Source: Flavobacterium gelidicaeli (GTDB lineage: Bacteria; Bacteroidota; Bacteroidia; Flavobacteriales; Flavobacteriaceae). From it: a stretch of 64,000 bases of DNA. The notes below the pieces were generated by a model. It searched no databases. It had not been told where the DNA came from and saw only the letters and a program-made list of their open reading frames with translations. The stretch is taken from the NCBI RefSeq assembly GCF_013294005.1, contig NZ_JABSNK010000005.1:310001-374000 (forward strand). The letters are read 5' to 3'. Position numbers and translations under genes: made by a program. Of this stretch, positions 53,235 to 60,755 are shown one piece after another (position 1 is the stretch's first letter; each line of letters opens with the position of its first letter).

Positions 53235-54506
53235 ATGAAAAACAATCTCGGATCGATCTCTTTGCTTATTGCCTTTGGAGGTCTTGTATTTTTTGAGGTA
53301 CTATTGCGTTTACACATTCTAAACCACCAAGCATGGAAAATTGTTACTGCTGGTTTTGAAGCGGCAACTATAGGCGGGTTTGCAGATTGGTTTGCTGTGA
53401 GTGCTCTTTTTCATGAAATCCCGATTCCCTTTGTACGCAAACACACGAATATCATTGCCAAAAACCGAGAAAAACTTACCGAAGGAATTGTGGATTTGGT
53501 AACCAATAAATGGCTTTCTCCAGATGTAATTGCCGAAAAATTAAATGAAGTGGATTTAGCTAAAACCATTTTAGACTTCATGCAACAACCTAAAAATCAA
53601 CAAAACGCGATTATTTTCATTCAAAATATAGTTTCCAAGTTCACTACTGAATTAGATAATCCAAAATTTGCAGCTGCTTTGCAAAAAATACTTCGAGAAC
53701 AAATTGCCACGATTGATCTAGCTACTCCACTCGGCAAATGGCTAGAAAAATCCATTAAAAACGGCGATCATCATCAAATTTGGGAGTTAATTATTGACGA
53801 AAGTTCAAAATCGATTACTAATCCAGAGACAAAAAAATTATTAATATCAAAACTTAAAGACGCAGCAGACGAATACTCTGATAAAGGATTTTTCAAAAAA
53901 GCGACCTTATTTATAGCGGAAAAAAGCGGTGGAATTGATTTAAATTTAATTGCAGATGAACTTCTTGACAAAGCAAAAGAATTAATCTCAGAAGCAAAAC
54001 TGGATGTCAATCATCCCATTCGAACCAAATTTGACAACTGGATTCTTGAATTTGCTAAAGAATTAAGTACGGGTGATGAGCAATCAACTTCTATGATCCA
54101 GAATCTAAAAGAACGTGTAATGCAACATGTAGAAGACGAAAAATTAATAGCTACTTTATTGCTTCGCGCCAAAGAAGCTCTTTCGACCCAGTTAGAAAAC
54201 AATGACACTTCATTAATGCAATTCTTGATTTCTAACCTAAACAGGATGTTAACCGATTTGCAAGAAGATGTAGCGGCACAAAAAAAAATAAACAGTTGGA
54301 TACGAGAAACCATTTCAGAAATGTTAGTGAAATTCCATAGCGAAATAGGAAATATGGTTCGCTCCAGCATGATGAAACTCAATAATAAAGAGCTAGTGGA
54401 GCAAATTGAGGACAAAGTGGGTAATGATTTGCAATACATTCGTTTGAATGGTGCAGTTGTAGGTGGCTTAGTGGGTATTGTACTTGCTTTACTAAAACTG
54501 CTTTAA
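53235..54506 (+). CDS. DUF445-family membrane protein
   Basis: 423 residues. One helix at the N-terminus (about 5-25), the conserved DUF445 block TAGFEAATIGGFADWFAVSALFHEIP (split: AATIGGFADWFAV and ALFHEIPIPFVRKHTN), a long helical middle rich in Lys, Glu and Leu, and a C-terminal helix (GAVVGGLVGIVLALLKLL). The family is widely conserved, bound to the inner membrane, and its function is unknown. It is probably monocistronic. Confidence 0.88.
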   Translation: MKNNLGSISLLIAFGGLVFFEVLLRLHILNHQAWKIVTAGFEAATIGGFADWFAVSALFHEIPIPFVRKHTNIIAKNREKLTEGIVDLVTNKWLSPDVIAEKLNEVDLAKTILDFMQQPKNQQNAIIFIQNIVSKFTTELDNPKFAAALQKILREQIATIDLATPLGKWLEKSIKNGDHHQIWELIIDESSKSITNPETKKLLISKLKDAADEYSDKGFFKKATLFIAEKSGGIDLNLIADELLDKAKELISEAKLDVNHPIRTKFDNWILEFAKELSTGDEQSTSMIQNLKERVMQHVEDEKLIATLLLRAKEALSTQLENNDTSLMQFLISNLNRMLTDLQEDVAAQKKINSWIRETISEMLVKFHSEIGNMVRSSMMKLNNKELVEQIEDKVGNDLQYIRLNGAVVGGLVGIVLALLKLL

Positions 54507-54630
54507 TTTAACATTAAAATGGATTTATTAAAGTTGCTTTTTCTTCTAGAATTTGATCATAGTAACCTAAAAGTCGCTGAATTAGAGAAAGTTCTTCTTT
54601 GCAAATAATTTTAACCTAAAAATAATAAAC

Positions 54631-54638
54631 TACCTTTG
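54631..54638 (+). promoter_or_regulatory. -7 element for the ABC-F gene
   Basis: TACCTTTG matches TAnnTTTG, placing transcription start near 54645 and leaving a leader of about 93 nt. No -33 TTG at the expected distance. Confidence 0.5.
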
Positions 54639-54737
54639 CACGGTGGTTTTTTTTATGGCGGTATTTAATTAGAAATCTAGTTATAAATCGCTACGTAAAA
54701 ACCCACCTAATCATAACAAATACAATTAGTTACACGA

Positions 54738-56600
54738 ATGAATTATTTATCAGTTGAAAATATCTCGAAATCATTTGGTGAGAGAACGCTTTTTGAAAAC
54801 ATCTCTTTTGGAATTAGTAAGGACCAAAAAATTGCCTTTATAGCCAAAAATGGCTCGGGAAAAACCACCATAATGAGTATCATTAATGGCTTGGACGAAT
54901 CGGATACTGGGCAAGTAGTTTTGAGAAAAGGAATCAAAATGGCTTTCTTATCTCAAAACAACAATCTACAGGACGAGCTAACCATTGAGGAAAGTATTTT
55001 TGCCTCAGATAATGAAACGTTGAAAGTAATTCAAGCTTACGAAAAAGCATTGGAACACCCAGAAGACGAAGAAGCGTATCAAAAAGCTTTTGACGGAATG
55101 GACCAGCACAATGCATGGGATTTTGAAACCCAATACAAGCAAATTTTGTTCAAATTGAAGTTGGAAGATTTCAAATTAAAAGTAAAAAACCTTTCGGGTG
55201 GACAACAAAAACGTTTGTCTCTAGCTATTATTTTGATCAACCGTCCAGACTTATTGATTCTGGATGAACCTACGAATCACTTGGATTTAGAGATGATCGA
55301 ATGGTTAGAAGCTTATTTTGCTAAAGAAAACATTACGCTATTCATGGTAACACACGACCGTTTCTTTTTGGAGCGCGTTTGTAACGAAATCATCGAACTA
55401 GACAATGGAAAATTATATTCCTACAAAGGAAACTACTCTTACTATTTAGAGAAAAAAGAAGAACGCATTGCCTCTGAAAATTCAAGTGTTGATAAAGCTC
55501 AAAACTTATTTGTAAAAGAATTGGCATGGATGCGCCGTCAACCAAAAGCGAGAACGACGAAATCAAAATCGCGTCAGGATGATTTTTACGACATTAAAGA
55601 AAAAGCACAAAGTCGCCGTAAAGAAAACAAGGTCGAACTAGAAATCAACATGGAGCGTATGGGAAGCAAGATTATCGAGCTTCACAAAATCTCTAAGAAA
55701 TTCAAGGATCATGTGATCATGGATAATTTTAGTTACGACTTTCAACCAGGAGAACGTATTGGAATCATTGGGAAAAACGGAACAGGAAAATCAACTTTTT
55801 TGAACCTATTGACTGGAGCGCTTCCGCTTGATGGTGGAAAAGTGGTGATTGGAGAAACCATAAAAGTGGGTTATTATACGCAAAGCGGAATCAATCCAAA
55901 ACCAGGACAACGCGTTATTGATGTCATTAAAGAATACGGAGAATTTATTCCGTTGATGAAAGGAAGAATGATATCTGCGTCACAATTATTAGAGCGTTTC
56001 TTGTTTGACGCTAAAAAACAGTACGACTTTGTGGACCGCTTAAGCGGTGGAGAATTAAAACGTTTGTATTTGTGTACAGTTTTGATTCAAAATCCTAACT
56101 TCTTGATTCTGGATGAGCCTACTAATGATTTGGATATTGTTACGCTAAATGTATTAGAAAGTTTCTTATTAGATTACCCAGGTTGTTTATTAGTGGTTTC
56201 GCACGATAGGTATTTCATGGATAAAATTGTAGATCACTTGTTCATCTTTAGAGGTGATGGTGCTGTCGAAGATTTCCCTGGAAACTACTCTGACTTTAGA
56301 GCGTATGAAGATAGTGCTGATGTTGCTCAAAAAGAAGAAAACAAAGCCGAAAAGAAAGACTGGAAACAAAGCAACCCAACAGGAAATTTAACTTTTAACG
56401 AGCAAAAAGAATTTCAAAAACTGGAACGCGAAATAAAAGACTTGGAAGAACAAAAAGCGAAAATTGAGCTTTTATTCTCCGAAGGAAAAGTAGCAGAGGC
56501 TGATATTGAGAAAAAAGGAAAGGAATTGCAAAACCTCATCAATAAAATGGAATCTAAAGAAGAACGCTGGTTTGAATTAAGTGCCAAAATGGAAGGATAA
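54738..56600 (+). CDS. ABC-F subfamily ATPase (Uup/EttA-like)
   Basis: 620 residues with two ATP-binding cassettes and no membrane domain. First cassette: Walker A AKNGSGKTT, LSGGQQKRL, ILDEPTNHLD. Second cassette: GKNGTGKST, LSGGELKRL, LDEPTNDLD. A charged linker about 245-310 and a C-terminal coiled coil (about 540-620; the ABC-F CTD) mark the Uup-like branch. ABC-F proteins act on the ribosome or translation, some giving antibiotic protection. The leader contains a mini-ORF and a partial hairpin. A strong terminator follows. Confidence 0.94.
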   Translation: MNYLSVENISKSFGERTLFENISFGISKDQKIAFIAKNGSGKTTIMSIINGLDESDTGQVVLRKGIKMAFLSQNNNLQDELTIEESIFASDNETLKVIQAYEKALEHPEDEEAYQKAFDGMDQHNAWDFETQYKQILFKLKLEDFKLKVKNLSGGQQKRLSLAIILINRPDLLILDEPTNHLDLEMIEWLEAYFAKENITLFMVTHDRFFLERVCNEIIELDNGKLYSYKGNYSYYLEKKEERIASENSSVDKAQNLFVKELAWMRRQPKARTTKSKSRQDDFYDIKEKAQSRRKENKVELEINMERMGSKIIELHKISKKFKDHVIMDNFSYDFQPGERIGIIGKNGTGKSTFLNLLTGALPLDGGKVVIGETIKVGYYTQSGINPKPGQRVIDVIKEYGEFIPLMKGRMISASQLLERFLFDAKKQYDFVDRLSGGELKRLYLCTVLIQNPNFLILDEPTNDLDIVTLNVLESFLLDYPGCLLVVSHDRYFMDKIVDHLFIFRGDGAVEDFPGNYSDFRAYEDSADVAQKEENKAEKKDWKQSNPTGNLTFNEQKEFQKLEREIKDLEEQKAKIELLFSEGKVAEADIEKKGKELQNLINKMESKEERWFELSAKMEG

Positions 56601-56686
56601 TTTTTATTTCATAAAGTGGCTTCAACATAAGATACCGAAATTTAAAGCTATTCTTACTTTTAGTTAACTTTAGCTAATAAAATAAC

Positions 56687-56738
56687 AACCCCAACACTTT
56701 TAGCAGCAATGCTCGAAATGTTGGGGTTTCTTTTTTTT
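56687..56738 (+). terminator. Terminator of the ABC-F gene
   Basis: AACCCCAACA/TGTTGGGGTT, 10-bp stem with a 22-nt loop, followed by TCTTTTTTTT. Confidence 0.85.
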
Positions 56739-56790
56739 GTTAAGTAAAACTACTTTGATTCCTATGAAAACTTACAACGAATTAATAAAT

Positions 56791-56813
56791 AATATCACTA
56801 AAAGTGGGTATTG
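56791..56813 (+). repeat. 23-nt motif, copy 2
   Basis: Identical over 23 nt to 7945-7967 on the minus strand (contains ACTAAAAGTGGGTATTG). It lies between the ABC-F terminator and the first gene cassette, 81 nt left of the cassette boundary. Confidence 0.7.
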
Positions 56814-56926
56814 CAGTCTTAGTTTATAAAGTGTTTATTTACAAGCACGTAAATAATATCCTAAAACACGAATGTTTTTGCTGTTATTTGCGAGTTAGCT
56901 GTAATGTCGCCCGAAAAAAAACGAAA

Positions 56927-57877
56927 ATGGATAAAACCGAATTAAGAAAAGAATGCTCCCGTTTATTTTATTGTAATACAATTAGCGATTGTCAAGAATT
57001 ATTAAATATTTACGCTGAATTTTTTTTTCAAATAGTTAATAATCATAATCCTGAAATAAAATCTAGAAGTGAATTTGACTCTACAATGGTTTTACAAATG
57101 ATGATGACTAAAGCACTTCATTTAAGAAATGCAATTTCTGGTATTTCATATGAATCTAATGATGGTAGAAGATTAAATAACATAATTGACCCAACAGTTG
57201 TAGCTTCATTAATTAGAAATATTTATGAAACCACAGGAATGTTTAATCTAATTTATAGAACCACTTCAGATCCAGAAGAAAGAAAAATAATTTATCTATT
57301 GTGGGTTCACGCGGGATTATCTTATAGACAAAGGTTTAACACAGAAATTACAACAGAAGATAATGCACAAAAAGCTCAAGAAGAGAAAGAGCAAATGTTG
57401 ACAATCGTAAATAATATTGAAAATAATTCTCTTTACAAAAAATTAGATGAGACTAACCAAAAAAGAATAAAACACCAATTAAAAACAAAAGACTATTTAA
57501 TAAAGTTTGATGATCTTGAAGTTAAAATTTTAAATTGGAGACAATTAACTGAAACAATGGACATAAAAAATGGAAAACTTGATCACGCTTATGGGTATTT
57601 TTCTTTATATTCTCATCCATCAAACGTTTCTGTTTTTCAATTTGCAGATATGTTTGCAAAAGAAAATGAGAGTTTTAGAATGTTGACATTATATAATCTA
57701 AAAATTGCATTTTTTATGTTTAGTATATTCATCGCTGATTACATTAATTTATTTCCAGAAACTTTAAAAACATATGAATCACTAGGTTTAGTAGAACAAA
57801 TTGTAATAAACTTTCATAACAGATCTGCAAGAGGTGTTGAATATTCAATTAACAATTCATATGAAGCAACTCAATAA
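56927..57877 (+). CDS. Cassette 1 gene, unknown (weakly DUF5677-like)
   Basis: 316 residues from ATG 56927 (MDKTELRKECSRLFYC...). Reading on from a GTG at 56804 would cross the cassette boundary and the 23-nt motif, so that longer form is rejected. The protein is helical, soluble, and has NIYETTGMFNLIYR and HAYGYFSLYSHPSNVSVFQFAD segments that recall DUF5677-type proteins (helical, perhaps HEPN-related); this is a weak recognition. No catalytic motif is certain. It fills the cassette with its attC site 5 nt downstream of the stop. Confidence 0.6.
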   Translation: MDKTELRKECSRLFYCNTISDCQELLNIYAEFFFQIVNNHNPEIKSRSEFDSTMVLQMMMTKALHLRNAISGISYESNDGRRLNNIIDPTVVASLIRNIYETTGMFNLIYRTTSDPEERKIIYLLWVHAGLSYRQRFNTEITTEDNAQKAQEEKEQMLTIVNNIENNSLYKKLDETNQKRIKHQLKTKDYLIKFDDLEVKILNWRQLTETMDIKNGKLDHAYGYFSLYSHPSNVSVFQFADMFAKENESFRMLTLYNLKIAFFMFSIFIADYINLFPETLKTYESLGLVEQIVINFHNRSARGVEYSINNSYEATQ

Positions 57878-57882
57878 AGACA

Positions 57883-58018
57883 CTACAGCTAACAGCCGTT
57901 ACAAGATATTTGGGTATCTGGCTAAATTTAAAGATGGTTTTGTACTTGGAAAACTTGTCATAATGGAAAAATCTCGCATCTTTAATCCCAAACATCTTGT
58001 AGCGGCAAGACGTTAACT
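57883..58018 (+). repeat. attC-like site 1
   Basis: Opening arm CTACAGCTAAC (57883-57893) is complementary to the cassette start GTTAGCTGTA (56894-56903). Inner stem: GCCGTTACAAGATATTTGGG pairs with CCCAAACATCTTGTAGCGGC (18 of 20 positions), with nested TTAAAGATG/CATCTTTAA. Closing CG^TTAACT, crossover G58012^T58013. Confidence 0.75.
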
Positions 58019-58044
58019 GCAATCTTAACTCACATAACTATTAA

Positions 58045-59001
58045 ATGAATTTTACTATGGAAAGTAAGACTATAATTAGTCTGATAATGTCAGGATTGTT
58101 CGGTATTTATAAAATTTTTAATGCGTCAAAAAATAGATCGTATGCAGAAATTAGCCTGATTGAAAGAAATTGGATACCACTTATTACAACAAATTTTAAT
58201 GAACTTAGTCAAGCTAATATTGAGCATAAATTACCCTTTGATTCTAACCAATATTATTATCGTGGAACTATCATTAATTCAGGAACAATAGATATTTACA
58301 AAACTTTAATATTGAAACCTGTTAAAATTGAATTTGAAAAGGAAATTAAAGTATTGAGTTTTAAATTCTCAGAAAAACACAATGAAATTGAATTAGACTA
58401 TAAATTAGAGGAAAATAAGGTTGAGATTAATTGGGATATTTTAAAACCTTTAGAAAAATTTTCGTTTGAATTAATTATAGAATCAAAAAATAATTTGAAA
58501 ATATATGAGTTTAATCAAATTCTTAAGATTAATTGCAGAATAGCAGGAATTGAAAAAATAGAAAAAACGTCATCTTGGTCATTAAAAAATTCTAAAAAAC
58601 AATTTTTAACAGAAAGTATCCCAACATATTTTTTTCTTTTATTAATGTATGGAATATTTTCTTTCTTAATTTATTCTGGAATAAAATCCTACTATAACCC
58701 GACACCAATAATTTCTTATAACGTAATTTCAAAAAACTTAAATGAAAAAATTGAAAATATTAAATACTATGATTCAGCAAAAGTGAAAATTGAAGGTTCC
58801 AGCAAAAATAAAATAATTGCTAATTCAGAACTTAAAAATGATTTACAAGTAAAAATTTCAATCAAAAAATATGAAAAAAAATATTGGTTGGTAATCATAG
58901 GTGTGTTAGCATTTTTATTAATATCAATAAGAACTGTAAGTTTAATAAGAGAAGACATTCACGATTTTAAGTTAAAAAGAATTTATAAAGCATTAGAATA
59001 G
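58045..59001 (+). CDS. Cassette 2 gene, unknown membrane protein
   Basis: 318 residues (ATG 58045; a second ATG at 58057 is possible). A weakly hydrophobic N-terminal segment (about 8-24), a soluble beta-rich middle (about 35-195), then two strong helices (about 198-220 and 275-297, YWLVIIGVLAFLLISI) with a Lys/Asn-rich loop between. Basic composition. No family recognised. Its stop is 11 nt before attC site 2. Together with cassette 3 it gives the array two membrane proteins. Confidence 0.6.
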   Translation: MNFTMESKTIISLIMSGLFGIYKIFNASKNRSYAEISLIERNWIPLITTNFNELSQANIEHKLPFDSNQYYYRGTIINSGTIDIYKTLILKPVKIEFEKEIKVLSFKFSEKHNEIELDYKLEENKVEINWDILKPLEKFSFELIIESKNNLKIYEFNQILKINCRIAGIEKIEKTSSWSLKNSKKQFLTESIPTYFFLLLMYGIFSFLIYSGIKSYYNPTPIISYNVISKNLNEKIENIKYYDSAKVKIEGSSKNKIIANSELKNDLQVKISIKKYEKKYWLVIIGVLAFLLISIRTVSLIREDIHDFKLKRIYKALE

Positions 59002-59012
59002 TACAAAGACAA

Positions 59013-59137
59013 CCACTAACAGCCATTTTGAACTAGCTGGGATTTAGTGGAATTATCGTTCCGCATCAAGTTTTCGTTCAGCCGAAAATTAAGCGGTTAC
59101 GAACTTCCAGCCATCTCAAAGTGACATAACGTTGGTA
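59013..59137 (+). repeat. attC-like site 2
   Basis: Opening CCACTAAC (59013-59020), inner arms GCCATTTTGAACTAGCTGGG and CCAGCCATCTCAAAGTGAC (imperfect, about 15 of 21 paired), closing CG^TTGGTAG, crossover G59131^T59132. TTTAGTGGAATT (59043-59054) and CGCATCAA (59062-59069) recur in site 3, each at the same distance from the crossover. Confidence 0.75.
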
Positions 59138-59212
59138 GCAAGCGCCGAGCAGAACGGAAAATTAAACTTGTAACAAATTCTAAAAACATACGTCTATTAT
59201 TAAAAATAAAAT

Positions 59213-59779
59213 ATGAAACCAAAAAATATTTGTCTAGTTGGATTGTCTTTTTTTATAATAAGTTATATAATGTTTTCTCAAAGTTCTAAATTAGAATATT
59301 TTAAAAAACCTGTAGATTTTGCACATTGGTTTAACTTAATTGGAGCAGTGTTATTAATTTCATTCAACAAAGTTTTTCCTAAGAATAATCTTAATACTAT
59401 AGCGTCTTTTTTAACAATTTTAGGTGTTATTGCCCATATAGGTCTTTGTACTATTGACTTCATAATGTGGAGTTTTGGAAATAATGAAATTGCAAAAGCT
59501 GAATTAAGCAATCAAATAAGTAATACCCCAGCTATTTTATATCCTTTTGTTATTATTGGTCCATCATTGCTCTTCGTAGGCTTGTCTGCCCACGCATTAA
59601 ATTTTATCAAAACTAATACAGTAAGTTCTTTAATGGTGATTATTGGAGCCCCTTTAGTAGGTATTTCTTTTTTCATATTAAAGAATGGAAATCTAATGCT
59701 TATAAGTTGTGCTGTTTTCGCTTTAGGCTTAGTTTTACTGCTTAATGCAAATGAAAACAGAAAAATAATAATGGAATAA
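59213..59779 (+). CDS. Cassette 3 gene, unknown membrane protein
   Basis: 188 residues, about six transmembrane helices (about 5-22, 38-55, 60-85, 105-130, 140-158, 160-178), with short loops. No family recognised; no substrate motif. The protein is 188 residues and its stop lies 6 nt before attC site 3, so the cassette is nearly all gene. The unit begins at 59132, with GTTGGTAGC complementary to the attC opening GCTACCAAC. A mild lack of Cys is noted, otherwise unremarkable. Confidence 0.62.
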   Translation: MKPKNICLVGLSFFIISYIMFSQSSKLEYFKKPVDFAHWFNLIGAVLLISFNKVFPKNNLNTIASFLTILGVIAHIGLCTIDFIMWSFGNNEIAKAELSNQISNTPAILYPFVIIGPSLLFVGLSAHALNFIKTNTVSSLMVIIGAPLVGISFFILKNGNLMLISCAVFALGLVLLLNANENRKIIME

Positions 59780-59785
59780 ATACCA

Positions 59786-59910
59786 GCTACCAACAGTCTT
59801 TGGCGAGATTGGGGTTTTAGTGGAATTGCCGTTTCGCATCAATTTTTCGTTTTGGCAGAAAATACTTTGCTATAAAGTCCCCAAACTGGCCAAGCGTCAA
59901 GACGTTGTGC
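59786..59910 (+). repeat. attC-like site 3
   Basis: Opening GCTACCAAC (59786-59794) is a perfect complement of the cassette start GTTGGTAGC (59131-59139). Inner arms CTTTGGCGAGATTGGGG and CCCCAAACTGGCCAAGC pair imperfectly. Closing CG^TTGTGC, crossover G59904^T59905. The core matches site 2 (34 of 38 positions from TTTAGTGG). Confidence 0.8.
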
Positions 59911-60046
59911 AACATTATAAACCGAAACGGAGAATTCAAAAAACTAATATAAACAGCTAAAGTTAAAACTACAAAACAAAATTATGCAAGACGAAATAAT
60001 AAAACATACAAAAAACATACATGGAGCTATGAGTAATAAAAACAAA

Positions 60047-60682
60047 ATGAAAAACATTTTTTTAGGATTAGTAGCTTTAATATTATTATCTAGTTGCGCA
60101 GTAAGTCGAAAAGTAAAATATGATGGGTTAAAACTAGACTTATTTGATATAAAAACTAAAAATATTGATTTAGCACTTCTAGATCATAGAGAAGCTGTTA
60201 TTGATGGTTCAAGAAAACCTGATTTTGTAGGTTATATGAGAAGTAACGTTGGGATAGCTTTTCCTATGGGAACACAAAGCAAAAATAACTTTATGTATGA
60301 TTTGTCAAATAACATTGTTAATTCATTGAAAAGATTTGACATAGTAGTTACAAATTTAGATACAAAATGGCAAGATGAAGAACAATCTGTAAAAACACAG
60401 CTTTTAAGCTTAAATGGAGATAAAAAAGTACTTCTAGTTTTTGATCAATTAAATACTGATGGCTATATGATACAATTTTTATATTATAAAATCAATATGT
60501 ATGTATACGACAAAAATGGCGTTCTCTTGAAATATAAAGCAATTGACGGTAAAGAGAAATTAGGTGGAAATGTTGCATTTGGAGCAGGTTCATATAAAAC
60601 TTATATGCCAGATGCAATTTCTAAATTATTTGAAGATATTTTTAAAGATCAAGAAATACTAGAATTAATCAACAAAAATTAA
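60047..60682 (+). CDS. Lipoprotein of unknown function (possible fourth cassette gene)
   Basis: 211 residues from ATG 60047 (MKNIFLGLVALILLSSC, lipid site Cys17); in-frame ATGs at 59984 and 60029 would add a charged N-terminal extension and are less likely. The mature part contains DHREAVIDGSRKPDFVGYMRSNVG and a Lys-rich end, with no recognised family. It lies 142 nt after the last cassette boundary. No attC-like palindrome follows it before the next gene, so it may be a cassette that has lost its site, or flanking chromosome. Confidence 0.65.
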   Translation: MKNIFLGLVALILLSSCAVSRKVKYDGLKLDLFDIKTKNIDLALLDHREAVIDGSRKPDFVGYMRSNVGIAFPMGTQSKNNFMYDLSNNIVNSLKRFDIVVTNLDTKWQDEEQSVKTQLLSLNGDKKVLLVFDQLNTDGYMIQFLYYKINMYVYDKNGVLLKYKAIDGKEKLGGNVAFGAGSYKTYMPDAISKLFEDIFKDQEILELINKN

Positions 60683-60755
60683 AACATACACGAACCAACA
60701 CATATCTCCCTAACCCCCTTCGTTAATCGTCTTCACTATAAAACACTGTTCATTT

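Larger units (their letters stand above)
56895..59904 (+). mobile_element. Integron-like gene-cassette array of three units, no integrase
   Basis: Unit boundaries (G^TT) at 56894/56895, 58012/58013, 59131/59132 and 59904/59905 define cassettes of 1118, 1119 and 773 bp. Each carries one plus-strand gene and ends in an attC-like imperfect palindrome of 113-122 nt (from its AAC to its G). Complementarity of each cassette start with its own palindrome opening is strong for units 1 and 3, as required of excisable cassettes. Unit 2 matches poorly. Palindromes 2 and 3 share a core at the same offset from the closing end. The array sits just after the ABC-F terminator. No intI gene lies in the window. 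Confidence 0.75.

Noticed and set aside
56821..56842. Promoter for the cassette array directly after the 23-nt motif
   Set aside because: No TAnnTTTG at 17-23 nt after the TTG at 56811-56813; TATTTAC is too far from consensus.
56804..56926. N-terminal extension of the cassette 1 gene from GTG 56804
   Set aside because: The start lies inside the 23-nt repeat and the frame crosses the cassette boundary; ATG 56927 fits the cassette.
57834..58016. 60-codon ORF inside attC site 1
   Set aside because: It overlaps the 3' end of the cassette 1 gene in another frame and is composed mostly of the palindrome; no coding signal.
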